Of a DNA stretch of 64,000 bases, positions 25,983-34,562 are shown piece by piece. Position 1 is the stretch's first letter. Each line of letters opens with the position of its first letter. The position numbers and the translations under genes are program-made. The DNA is from a bacterium (GTDB taxonomy: Bacteria; Vulcanimicrobiota; Xenobia; Xenobiales; Xenobiaceae). Below the pieces are notes generated by a model, which was not told the DNA's origin, searched no databases, and saw only the letters and a program-made list of their open reading frames with translations. Where the stretch lies: contig JAUNIO010000006.1 of assembly GCA_030535355.1 (NCBI GenBank), positions 1-64,000 on the forward strand. Reading direction: 5' to 3'.

Positions 25983-27506
25983 TTATTCGGTAAGATCCTC
26001 GTCAGTCACTTCAATTTCTGCAGCTCCTTCAGCCTCTACGAATCCTTTGAGGCCATACCAGCTCCACGCCATATAAGCTTCACCGACAGCTTTGGCCTTC
26101 AGCTGGCCGTCAACGAAATCGACGGCAGCGGTATTGAGGCTGACGGGATCGCCGCTGTGAATCTTCACTCCCTGTTTATTGGGATCCACGTTGGGACTGT
26201 AATAAATGACAGCGCCGGGATTAAACATGATGCAGAGATTAGTGAGTTCCGGATCCGAATAAAAACCAAAGCCGGGATAGAGTTCATCTCCGTAAAAGAG
26301 ATAATCATCGTATTTGGCTAAAGCAATTGTATAAACGTCAGCTTCGCCTATCTTTATGCCGAAATACGGCATAACACAATCTTTAACTCCGGATCCCTGA
26401 ACGATTTCTTCCTTTGCGCGCGCATCATATATCAAAGCCAAACCATAGGCATCCGCGGGAAGATCGATCTCCAAGGTGATGTAATTATCGGCGTCCCGGG
26501 TATATTTAGTCAGATCCTCTTCAGCCAAGACCGCGCCCTTTACCTCTTCGCCATCGGCATCCAAGGCCACGGCTTTCATCAGTTCAGCTTCAAGATCGGA
26601 AGTATCTTCACCCCACCACATCTCATCTTCAGGATCTATCTGAAGATTTACGGTAATGTGACGCGCAGCTGCCGGCGAAGGCTCGGGACTGGGCGTCGGA
26701 GTGGGAGTAGGCTCGGGCGAAACCGTAGGAGAAGGTTCGGGTGTCGGTTCGGGTTCGGGACCGGGTTCCACAGCCTTCACGACCGCATAATTTCTCGAAT
26801 TGATATCGAAGCAGTCCGCTACGGATAAATTAAAGTAAGTAGTCCCTTCGGCCTTGGCCACATATTTAGCTTCGGAAGTCTCGGTCGCCGCCGTATAATC
26901 CACAACAGCTTCATCAAGCGGTTCCCGCACGGCGACGGGAATTGCCATACCGCCCCGGGTTGCCTCGGTGGCTATGGGATAAAGTTCATCGCCCACAGTG
27001 AACTCAGACTGTTCGGTTTGATGATCAGCATCGGCGTAAATGGTCAGCACCGGCTGTTCCAGGTAATCACCGTCAGCCATTGTATAGACATCAGTGTCTT
27101 CCTGCAAAGCGATTACATAGACTTCGGAATCGTACCCTTCTTGACCGTATTCACCCCCATTGCTGAAAAAATAGGCCAGCACTGCGGCCTCTTCGGGGAC
27201 GCGAGCTTCGGCCACGATATAATCGCCGTCTGTGGCCATAGAAGCTATATCGGACTGCAGCATCGCGGCCCCGTCCAACAAGTTCCAATCAGCGTCAAAA
27301 GCGTATACGGAAACGGTAGTCATTCCGGCGGCTACCTTAGCGGCGGCAGCTTCCTGCTGGAAACGGTATTTAACGGTTTCCGCAGACGGTTCGGGAGCGG
27401 GACCCATTTCGCGGTCCTTGTCGGTACAGCCCACTGCGCCCCAAGCGAGCAGCAGGCTCAGGGTCAGCAAGAGAGATAAGACCCCGCATTTGGTTAATCT
27501 GCGCAT
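25983..27506 (-). CDS. Large putative surface lipoprotein
   Basis: About 507 residues from the ATG at 27506. It has a lipoprotein signal (SLLLTLSLLLAWGAVGC, lipid-modified Cys). Two similar acidic, beta-rich halves (around TTVSVYAFDADWNLLDGAAM and HITVNLQIDPEDEMWWGEDT) are joined by a Pro/Glu/Thr repeat linker of about 45 residues (PEPTPEPSPTVSPEPTPTPT pattern). The halves share spacing of motifs such as the DVYTMADGDY and DVYTIALAKYDDY segments, suggesting an internal duplication. It is probably exposed on the outer membrane or in the periplasm. An upstream start would bury the signal peptide and is rejected. No known family is recognised. Confidence 0.72.
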   Translation of the reverse strand: MRRLTKCGVLSLLLTLSLLLAWGAVGCTDKDREMGPAPEPSAETVKYRFQQEAAAAKVAAGMTTVSVYAFDADWNLLDGAAMLQSDIASMATDGDYIVAEARVPEEAAVLAYFFSNGGEYGQEGYDSEVYVIALQEDTDVYTMADGDYLEQPVLTIYADADHQTEQSEFTVGDELYPIATEATRGGMAIPVAVREPLDEAVVDYTAATETSEAKYVAKAEGTTYFNLSVADCFDINSRNYAVVKAVEPGPEPEPTPEPSPTVSPEPTPTPTPSPEPSPAAARHITVNLQIDPEDEMWWGEDTSDLEAELMKAVALDADGEEVKGAVLAEEDLTKYTRDADNYITLEIDLPADAYGLALIYDARAKEEIVQGSGVKDCVMPYFGIKIGEADVYTIALAKYDDYLFYGDELYPGFGFYSDPELTNLCIMFNPGAVIYYSPNVDPNKQGVKIHSGDPVSLNTAAVDFVDGQLKAKAVGEAYMAWSWYGLKGFVEAEGAAEIEVTDEDLTE

Positions 27507-27872
27507 CACTGAATCACGTCCTCGTAAATTGTCAAAGATATGCAAAAATTGCAAAATGCAATTTCGGCGCAAATAAAGCGTTTTCCTTTTATTGTTTATA
27601 TATTGAATATGTAACAATATAGAATCGAGCGGAGCATAAGTGTCAAATGCAAACACCGCGATTTCTGACTTTAATCTCAGGAGCGCGGACGCGAAAGCGG
27701 CATAAGCAGATCCGCCGACAGTTCTGCAGCAATGCCGTTCATGCCGGAACTGCGGCTGAAAGTCCGATTAAGAGCAGACATAATGCTCCCGCGGCAATAT
27801 TGCCAAAACAGCAATAATAATTACAATTAAACGGCAGCTGCTGCAGCAATTACAGCGAACAAAGAGACCGAT
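27507..27872. other. Intergenic region, nothing recognised
   Basis: This 366-bp gap separates the divergent lipoprotein (minus) and the 152-residue exported protein (plus). Around 27580-27625 it is AT-rich and is a plausible promoter zone for the lipoprotein gene. No convincing gene, hairpin or repeat was found in it. Confidence 0.4.
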
Positions 27873-28331
27873 ATGTTCTTTTTCGAAACGCTCTTCGCGG
27901 CTATGCTCTCGTTTCTTCCGGTCAGCGGCAAATTGGCCGGTACCTGGCTGGAAACGGAGCAAATCAGGGACTGCCCCCGCACAGTCCTCCGTTTTGAGGG
28001 AAAGAAGCTGCATTTCGAGCACATGTTCGGCACTTCGGCCACCGTAAAATACAAAGTCATCGACAAAAACCGGGATAAATTCACCGTCACCTTCGACTTC
28101 ACATACAAATACACGAAGCCCAACGGAAATATCGTGAATTTAGAGGCAAAGCCGGAATTAATCTACCACGTGGAGAACGGGCGCCCCATTCTTTCCGAAA
28201 CGGCGTTCGAGCACGACGGACGCGGCACCGTTATTATGAGGGAGTTTCTGCGCGAAAAAGAATTTGAAGACGGTTTTGTGTCCGAGCTCAAAAAAAAGCT
28301 GAACGACAGCAGAGACTATCCGAGAAGATAG
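27873..28331 (+). CDS. Small putative exported protein of unknown function
   Basis: A 152-residue protein with a hydrophobic N-terminus (FFFETLFAAMLSFLPVSGKL) that may be a weak signal or anchor. Alternating beta strands follow (around GTWLETEQ, TVLRFEGKKLHFEH and VTFDFTYKYTKP), and then a charged C-terminal helix rich in Arg, Lys and Glu. The GTWxxE start of the mature part recalls small lipocalin-like domains, which is only suggestive. AAGAGA precedes the ATG. No operon partner. Confidence 0.5.
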   Translation: MFFFETLFAAMLSFLPVSGKLAGTWLETEQIRDCPRTVLRFEGKKLHFEHMFGTSATVKYKVIDKNRDKFTVTFDFTYKYTKPNGNIVNLEAKPELIYHVENGRPILSETAFEHDGRGTVIMREFLREKEFEDGFVSELKKKLNDSRDYPRR

Positions 28332-28413
28332 CTTTTGCCGCAGTTCAGCCAACTCGCTTCGCAGCAGTTCCCTCGAGGGCGCTGCCTCACTCCGCTTCGT
28401 TCGGTTTGGCTGC

Positions 28414-29595
28414 TTACTCCGCCGGCTCGACCTTTTTGCCTGCCTCGTCGATGCGCACCTTAACCGTGCCGTGGGCGGCGTCGGCCTTATAACCGGCCTG
28501 CAGTTCCTCCACCGTCAGCCGCTGTCCCTCGTAAGGCGGGAACAGAGCGCTCTGCAGAGCGCTGACGACGCCGGCGGGCATGCCGTCCGAACCGAAGAGC
28601 AGGTCCCCGCCGGGCACGAAACCGGCCTGGTCGATGACCATGCGCAGAGGATTGTTGACGCTGCCCAGGTTCGAGCCCAGACGATCGTAATAATTGGTGG
28701 AATCCTCGCTGAAGTTGGGCTGCATGGAGAGCACGATGCCCAGCTTCTTGGCGGCCTGAGCCTGCTCCAAAGTGATGAACTGGCAGTGTTCCAGGCGCAG
28801 CTGCGGTTTCAGCCCCTCGGCCTCGAGCTGCGGTTTCAGTTTCTCATAGACGCGCAGGGCCTGCCCTACCGCCAAATCGCCGATAGTGTGCATAGCCAGC
28901 TTGGGCAGCAGGCCAAAGCAGAAGCGCATCCGTTCCTCCAGCTGTTCGTCGCTGTAGATCAGCACCGGATCGCCGTAGCCTCTAAAACCCGCGCTAACGG
29001 CGGCAGTACGCGCACCCAAAGCTCCGTCATTAAACAGCTTCAAACCAATAGTACCAGGGCTGGGCTTCCAGTTTTCCCGGCTCAGCGGATACTCCCAGCG
29101 TTCAATGGGGAAAGAGCCGCTGTCGAAATCTGGATACAGGCTCAGCATATCCGCCATACCGTATAGCCCCTGCCGTTCCCATCTCTGCCGCATTACAGGC
29201 AGCACTTTTTCCGCCGCTGGCAAAGGGCGGCTGCTGCCTACGAAAGAAAGAATTTCCGGCATGATGTTCTCCATATGCCGGGCATCACTATTGTCCAAGA
29301 CAACTCCGGCCTCGGCCAACATTCTAGCTGCTTCAGCATTAAAACGAAAACCGTGCAGGCAGAAGTTGATGACCAGCAGAGGCGGATAGTCAGCCAGTTC
29401 CTCATTGGTAATCGCGTAGCGGTTGCTGTGCCAGCCGGTGACGACGTTCAGACCCTCGGCCTTCAGGCTGCCGAAGACCTGCCGCGCCTCCATGGAGGCA
29501 TAAGTGTGCTCCAAAGTGGGGAACGAAGCCATCAGCAGGTAATAGCTGGGGTGGTTGTGATGATCAAAAAATTTGGGTATCTGTGCTTCGTACAT
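28414..29595 (-). CDS. YtcJ-type amidohydrolase, N-terminally short
   Basis: A 393-residue metal-dependent hydrolase. It starts directly at the metal-binding segment FFDHHNHPSYY and has the TIM-barrel features of YtcJ-like amidohydrolases: IGLKLFNDGALGARTAAVSA (Lys ligand region), KLAMHTIGDLAVGQALRVYE (His-x-x-G-D) and RLEHCQFI, then LLFGSDGMPAGVVSALQSAL near the end. Typical members are 500-550 residues and begin with a beta-sandwich of 60-70 residues before the first His pair. Here the upstream frame stays open for about 33 codons but has no family-like sequence or good start. It may be a naturally short form or an inactivated gene. Substrate unknown. Confidence 0.75.
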   Translation of the reverse strand: MYEAQIPKFFDHHNHPSYYLLMASFPTLEHTYASMEARQVFGSLKAEGLNVVTGWHSNRYAITNEELADYPPLLVINFCLHGFRFNAEAARMLAEAGVVLDNSDARHMENIMPEILSFVGSSRPLPAAEKVLPVMRQRWERQGLYGMADMLSLYPDFDSGSFPIERWEYPLSRENWKPSPGTIGLKLFNDGALGARTAAVSAGFRGYGDPVLIYSDEQLEERMRFCFGLLPKLAMHTIGDLAVGQALRVYEKLKPQLEAEGLKPQLRLEHCQFITLEQAQAAKKLGIVLSMQPNFSEDSTNYYDRLGSNLGSVNNPLRMVIDQAGFVPGGDLLFGSDGMPAGVVSALQSALFPPYEGQRLTVEELQAGYKADAAHGTVKVRIDEAGKKVEPAE

Positions 29596-29763
29596 AGAGC
29601 CTTTTTTAGAGATCGCTACCCTTACCCCTCTTTTTTCGGCGGCACTCTCTATGTTTAAGCTATAGGTAACAACTATTTCGTTATAAAAACTTTTTTACAT
29701 AAACCTGCGACAAATTACTATCAATATCAAGAAAACTACCTAACGAACACACAAATACCTATA

Positions 29764-30345
29764 TTAAATGGCATTTAACTGTAAACGAGCCATTTTCACA
29801 CAGCATTCCTTTTTCCAAAAGGAAATGCCGTATTTCAGCACCGTTCTAATCTGAGGCTGCAGTTCGGCAGCATATTTTCTCTTTTCAATCTGTTCCAGAG
29901 CTTCAGCAGCCATACGATCTAACTCGTCGTATTTGGCCGCCCTTTTCAGCTCAATGATCAAAGCGCGCTTGTTTTTCCCATCTTCCACAGCGAGGTCAGC
30001 CCGACCTAAGCCATTTTCTCGGTTAGATTTTACAGCGAACCCAGCGCCGCGCAACAGACCGGCGACAAAACCGTGATAAAAACTTTCTGTATTGTCATAA
30101 TAACTAATTGTATCGTACAAAACATCATTAAGGTTTTTTCGGATAAACTCGGCATCGCCGTTCCACAGGGACTCCGCAAAATGACTGAGGTCCAGCGCCG
30201 CGGCCGTTTCTTCAAACCACAGCCGCACGGTATCCGTAAAGATCATCCCCACTTCCTTATTGGGAATAACCAGAGCGGTTGCGCCGTTATCCACCTGCTG
30301 ACGTGCTTTGGTAAGATACCCGGTCAGATAGAGAGCAGACCAGAG
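29764..30345 (-). pseudogene. C-terminal remnant of a DUF1703-type AAA/PD-(D/E)XK protein
   Basis: The frame encodes the last about 190 residues of the common gut-bacterial AAA-ATPase-like/DUF1703 proteins. It starts with the recognisable CLWSALYLTGYLTK segment and runs through ALVIPNKEVGMIF to the nuclease-like module: GRADLAVEDG, then ALIIELKRA (Asp, Glu-x-Lys) and ALEQIEKRKYAAEL. The N-terminal ATPase domain (about 330 residues) is absent, and a stop lies in frame just upstream near 30350. An internal ATG at 30294 could give a 176-residue product. The 5' end is merged with the 3' end of the gene at 30287-31102 in another frame, so it looks like a deletion product. Confidence 0.75.
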
Positions 30346-31102
30346 GCAGACTGCACCTCACCACGGGATCAGCAGCCGACCGCACTGTCAGCTCTGCCTT
30401 GCTCCCATACGCTAAGGCTTCTCCGGCGCTGACCGATATCATGGAATCACCCATCGCCGCAGCCTCAAAATATTGAGGATCGGATACGCTGACCTGAATC
30501 TCGGCAATATTGACCCAAGAATAGCTGCCGTCGCGGTAACGCGCCAAAAACTTCAGCATGTCACAGCGTCCCGGAAGCAGGCTCAGCTGCCTGCAGCAGA
30601 GTTCGTCCGCAGAGCAGCGCCGGGGTTTCCGATGTTCGTCCAAAAGTTCCCGCCTCTTTAGATCCAAGACACAGAGGACGTCGGACATCACCCAGAGCTG
30701 CCGCGGCGTTTCCACGGTTATCGACAAAGACGCGCTGAGTTCGGGACGTTCTTTTAACGTGACCGTCAGCTCCAGCGGAGTTTCCGTAAGCTTCAGCCCC
30801 TTTAGGTTCACCCCCCGCTTACCGCTGACGGCCTCGGCATAACCGCCGCCGCTGAAAGCAAAAGTATAACCTTCCGGCTTGACCCAGCCCAGGGTACCGT
30901 CTTTGCTGCGGGCGACGACCTGCAGTTCTTCACTGCCGTTGATTCCGCAGATTAAAGAGCCGGACAGTTCTTCCGGGCCTATTATTTCTCTTTTCCATTT
31001 TTTTAGATACAAATGACGGTGATTTTGCGAGACTGCCAAACGGCTGCCCCAGGAGGCAGTCGGAAGTATGAAAACAGCTTCAGCTGCGGAGGAATTAAAC
31101 AC
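30287..31102 (-). CDS. Truncated paralogue of the 31133-32482 protein
   Basis: A 271-residue protein closely similar to the first about 270 residues of the neighbouring 449-residue protein. Shared segments include an FxxPxASWxxxLAxSxxHxxL start, LICGINGSEELQVVARSKDG (versus LICGVNGKERLQVIARNKDG) and LKERPELSASLSITVE. It ends abruptly at VRCSLPLVC, after which homology stops and about 14 unrelated residues follow. The last bases overlap the DUF1703 remnant in another frame. No signal peptide; beta-rich, possibly Ig-like repeats. Function unknown. Upstream of it the paralogue ends about 30 bp away, so the pair arose by tandem duplication. Confidence 0.7.
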   Translation of the reverse strand: MFNSSAAEAVFILPTASWGSRLAVSQNHRHLYLKKWKREIIGPEELSGSLICGINGSEELQVVARSKDGTLGWVKPEGYTFAFSGGGYAEAVSGKRGVNLKGLKLTETPLELTVTLKERPELSASLSITVETPRQLWVMSDVLCVLDLKRRELLDEHRKPRRCSADELCCRQLSLLPGRCDMLKFLARYRDGSYSWVNIAEIQVSVSDPQYFEAAAMGDSMISVSAGEALAYGSKAELTVRSAADPVVRCSLPLVCSLSDRVSYQSTSAGG

Positions 31103-31132
31103 AGACTGCCTCCTTTACCGCAGATATATTAT

Positions 31133-32482
31133 TTAACGAGCATGCTGTTTATGATTATTGAAAACACAAGAGAAATAATCAACAGCTTTATCTTGCAGGG
31201 TGTTTTTGGCTGCTTGGTAACCCATGGCACCGGCAAAGCTGCTGGGACCTTCCCTATATAAATGCCGATCCACAATCCCGCCGCAGCGCAGAGCAGCCCC
31301 GCGGCAAGCGCCGTAATGCTTTTCCAAATCAGCTGCCGTCCCGGCCCAGTTCCCCCGCGGCTCCGTATCTCCGGAAGCGAAAAGCTTATAAACTTGGCCG
31401 TTTTCCAACAAAAGCACATAATCCAAGCCGCAGAACCGGCAGGCGGAACGCAGCAGCGTGATAAAATCGTTTCTCCTTTCCGGATGGGAATAGAGCAGCA
31501 GCGCCTCTTCGCTATATTCGTCGGTTTCCGCGTTCCGCATTTCTATCTTCTTGCAGCCGAACTGAAGGATAGAGGTCCCGGAATAAATACGGCTGTTGGC
31601 ATCACGGTTGGCCTGAGGATCGGCATTCTCCTTGAAGCCCGTGAGCAGGCAGACGCTGTAATCATCCCGGACGTCGTCCAGAACGCCCTCGCCTTTATAT
31701 GCGGATTGACAGCTGAGCTGCACGCTGCACTGCACATCGGGATCCGCGGCCGATTTTACGGTCATTACGGCGTGGGAATCGCTCTCTCTGTATTCGCAGG
31801 TCTCAACAATGATCGCATAGGGCAGCAAGGAAGTATTGATCGCAAAGACCTGAGGATCTGACACGCCGGCCTGAATTTCGCCGCAGTTGAGCCAGGCGCA
31901 GCGGCCGTCGCGGTAACCAGCCAAGACATGCAGCCATGCGCTGCCGCTGAAATGCATATTCAAATGTTTGAGGCAGACATCGCCGGCATTGCAGTGCTGC
32001 GGCTTATTCTTAACATCCAGCAGTTCGCGCCGCTGCAAATCCAACAGATAGGACAAGCCGTCTTCAAACAGCCACAGCTGCTGCGGCTTCTCCACGGTTA
32101 TGGACAGAGAGGCGCTGAGTTCGGGGCGTTCTTTTAAGGTGACCGTCAAAACCAGCGGCGCCTCGGTGAGTTTCAGCCCCTTTAATTCCAGCACGCTTTC
32201 CGAAGTGCTGATCTCCGCGCAGCCTTCCCCGGCGAAACTGAAAGTATAAGCATTAGGCTTAACCCAGTCCAGGGTGCCGTCTTTATTGCGGGCGATTACC
32301 TGCAGCCGCTCTTTGCCGTTTACGCCGCAGATCAAAGGCGCGGCCATATCTTCGGGATCGCTGATTTCATTTTTCCAGTTTTTAAGTTTCAGATGATCGT
32401 GTTTAGGAGAAATAGCTAATTTCCTGTCCCAGGAAGCGACAGGAATGATGAAGAGATTTTCAGCGTTAACGGGGTTGAACAT
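31133..32482 (-). CDS. Hypothetical protein, probably frameshifted at its 3' end
   Basis: The 449-residue frame has beta-rich repeats (LEEGxxxWV/LxWVKP-like units), then a C-terminal segment with DFITLLRSACRFCGLDYVLL and LENGQVYKLFASGD. After about residue 390 this frame becomes unconvincing (Arg/Cys/His-rich). The +1 frame over 31133-31320 encodes two clear hydrophobic helices (SITALAAGLLCAAAGLWIG and KLLIISLVFSIIINSM) and stops at nearly the same place. One extra A in the AAAA run at 31320-31323 (T run on the plus strand) would explain the switch. The intact product would be a C-terminally membrane-anchored protein of about 450 residues. Function unknown. Confidence 0.68.
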   Translation of the reverse strand: MFNPVNAENLFIIPVASWDRKLAISPKHDHLKLKNWKNEISDPEDMAAPLICGVNGKERLQVIARNKDGTLDWVKPNAYTFSFAGEGCAEISTSESVLELKGLKLTEAPLVLTVTLKERPELSASLSITVEKPQQLWLFEDGLSYLLDLQRRELLDVKNKPQHCNAGDVCLKHLNMHFSGSAWLHVLAGYRDGRCAWLNCGEIQAGVSDPQVFAINTSLLPYAIIVETCEYRESDSHAVMTVKSAADPDVQCSVQLSCQSAYKGEGVLDDVRDDYSVCLLTGFKENADPQANRDANSRIYSGTSILQFGCKKIEMRNAETDEYSEEALLLYSHPERRNDFITLLRSACRFCGLDYVLLLENGQVYKLFASGDTEPRGNWAGTAADLEKHYGACRGAALRCGGIVDRHLYREGPSSFAGAMGYQAAKNTLQDKAVDYFSCVFNNHKQHAR

Positions 32483-32782
32483 AGGCGGCCTCCTTACACA
32501 CAGACAATTTTACAAATACTTTAAACATTACGGTTTAATTAATAAAAGAACAACATTTACTGTAATACATAATACACAAATTTACAAAAAAGTCAACTTT
32601 AATGACTGCCTTGTCCCCAAAGTTATAAACTTACGCACAGCATATTGACAATTACCGGACAGTAATCTGAGATATTAAGGAGATTGGTCTCGGCTGCCGG
32701 CAGATGTCATAAGGCGCTGCGGCAAAGCGGCAGCCGCATGCTGTCCGGCGGCCGGAAGTCACGCCGGATGCGGAAGCGTCGG
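32483..32782. other. AT-rich intergenic region
   Basis: 300 bp between two minus-strand genes. The first 130 bp are AT-rich and could hold the promoter of the 31133-32482 gene; the rest is GC-rich with no clear signal. No gene or repeat recognised. Confidence 0.35.
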
Positions 32783-33235
32783 TCAGCGCATCTTTTTCAC
32801 ATATATCCGCGACAGGTTTCCTTCTATGTCTTTCAGCTGAGTTCTGTACTCGCAGCCGTATTTTTCGTACAGTCCGACGTGGTTCGCGGAGATATAAACT
32901 TCGGAGACCTGCTCCGCTTCAGCAAGGCGCTCAATTTCCGCGAAAAGCAGTCCGACATAACGGTGTCCCCGATGCCGTGGGAAGGTATAGACAAAGCCCA
33001 TCCAGGGCGTGAGTTCCGTGGGCTTAATATCGTCTTTTTCAGCATAGGTGCAGTAGGAGATCAGCTCGCTGCCGTCGGTCAGCAGCAAAACTTTGGAGTC
33101 CTCGCCGACGGTGCGGAAAAACGCGCCCCGGCTCAGAAGTTCGTACAGAAAGGCGCCGGCGCTCCAGTCGCTTTTCTTGATCTCGGCCAGCCAGTGTTCC
33201 TGACGATCACTTTCGTAAAAGCTGATGACTTTCAA
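32783..33235 (-). CDS. GNAT-family N-acetyltransferase
   Basis: About 150 residues with GNAT features. Beta strands carry KVLLLTDGSELISYCTYAEK, then TPWMGFVYTFPRHRGHRYVG (the acetyl-CoA-binding R/Q-x-x-G-x-G/A-like loop as RHRGHRYVG) and the C-terminal EVYISANHVGLYEKYGCEYR. The start is placed at a TTG with AGAGGAAG upstream, so the protein begins KVISFYESDRQEHWL as in relatives; an ATG 18 codons upstream lacks such a site. Acceptor unknown. It is transcribed like, but 80 bp after, the DMT transporter gene. Confidence 0.8.
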   Translation of the reverse strand: MKVISFYESDRQEHWLAEIKKSDWSAGAFLYELLSRGAFFRTVGEDSKVLLLTDGSELISYCTYAEKDDIKPTELTPWMGFVYTFPRHRGHRYVGLLFAEIERLAEAEQVSEVYISANHVGLYEKYGCEYRTQLKDIEGNLSRIYVKKMR

Positions 33236-33317
33236 GGGTCTTCCTCTCCGCACGGCGGCAAAAACGGTGTGGGCGGCAAATGGTTTCAAATTATATCAAT
33301 GATCACAGCAGCATATG

Positions 33318-34253
33318 TCAATCGCGGTTATCGCCTTTGCTTTCCCGATCCGCCCCCGGGAACTGCACCGTCACAATCGCCGCAAACATAACTATGCACC
33401 CCCACAATTCCCTCGAAGCCAAGCGCTCATCCAGCAGAACAGCCCCCGCGAGCACGGCGAAAACAGATTCCAAACTCATCAGCAGCGAGGCGACGGCCGG
33501 CTCAGTGTATCTCTGCGCGGTCATCTGTAAAGTATAGCCAAGTCCTCCGGAGATCAAACCGCAGTAAACGATAGGCCAAAACGCCGCCTGAATCTTATGC
33601 CAGCTGGGACTTTCCAGAATCAGCGCCAAAACCGCCGAGATTACGGCAGCCGCAGCAAACTGCACCGCCGAAATGCGCAGAGGATTCCCCTGCCGCGCAA
33701 AATGATCGCAGCAGAGAATATGGCCGCTGAACAGCAGAGCGCACAGCCCGACCCACACATCGCCGCGGTTCAGGCTCAGGCTCTCGGTTACGCAGAGCAG
33801 ATACATGCCGCCCACTCCCAGCAGCACCGCCAGCCAAACCGTCCGGGCCTGGCGCTTTTTAAACAGCATTCTGTCAATCACGGGAACCATTATCATATAC
33901 ATGGCTGTGATAAAACCGGCTTTGCCGGCCGAGGTGTAAACCAGTCCCACCTGCTGCGCCAAGCTGGCCGCTGTCAAAAATCCCCCACAGCAAAGGCCCC
34001 CGATGATTTCTCGCTTCAGCTGCAGATTCAGCCCCAAAGTCCGAAGTTCGCCATCCGCCGCAGGAGCGTTTTCTCCTCTTCCGTTCAGCAAAGCCAAGAA
34101 GCCGACTGCCGCTGCCGCCAAAACCATCCTGGCTGCGTTAAAGGTTATCGGCTCGATGCTATCCATGCCGGTGCGCTGGGCCGCAAAAGCTGTACCCCAA
34201 ATGAAGGCCGTAAAGAGCAAAAGCAGATTTCCTAATAGTTTCTTATTGCGCAT
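33318..34253 (-). CDS. DMT-superfamily (EamA) transporter
   Basis: A membrane protein of about 311 residues with ten predicted helices in two EamA repeats. The first begins LGNLLLLFTAFIWGTAFAAQ, and the second contains LFSGHILCCDHFARQGNPLR and GLISGGLGYTLQMTAQRYTE followed by PAVASLLMSLESVFAVLAGA, the usual EamA end signature. Such carriers export amino acids or other metabolites from the cytoplasm. The ATG at 34253 is preferred to an upstream GTG. Substrate not predictable. Confidence 0.87.
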   Translation of the reverse strand: MRNKKLLGNLLLLFTAFIWGTAFAAQRTGMDSIEPITFNAARMVLAAAAVGFLALLNGRGENAPAADGELRTLGLNLQLKREIIGGLCCGGFLTAASLAQQVGLVYTSAGKAGFITAMYMIMVPVIDRMLFKKRQARTVWLAVLLGVGGMYLLCVTESLSLNRGDVWVGLCALLFSGHILCCDHFARQGNPLRISAVQFAAAAVISAVLALILESPSWHKIQAAFWPIVYCGLISGGLGYTLQMTAQRYTEPAVASLLMSLESVFAVLAGAVLLDERLASRELWGCIVMFAAIVTVQFPGADRESKGDNRD

Positions 34254-34562
34254 AAGATTTATTTTTTTACAAAGATTACAAAGCACTTGGCAACGTACTT
34301 AATATTCCCATTTTCGGAATATTTTGCTTCATTTAAACAATTTCTTCCCACTGCTAAGCCAACTGTTGCCAAGCATTACGATAGAAGCAACTCAATCTCC
34401 CCCGCTGTAAACCGGTTATATCGGCATAACGCTTCACTACAAGTCCATAGCGCCTGTAAGTGTTCAGCCCAAAATTAGCTACACTGCCTCACCAACGCGG
34501 GAATTAAGCCCGTCACTTAGAATTTACGGGGAATTCTGTATAAAAATACAAGCGAGATACTC

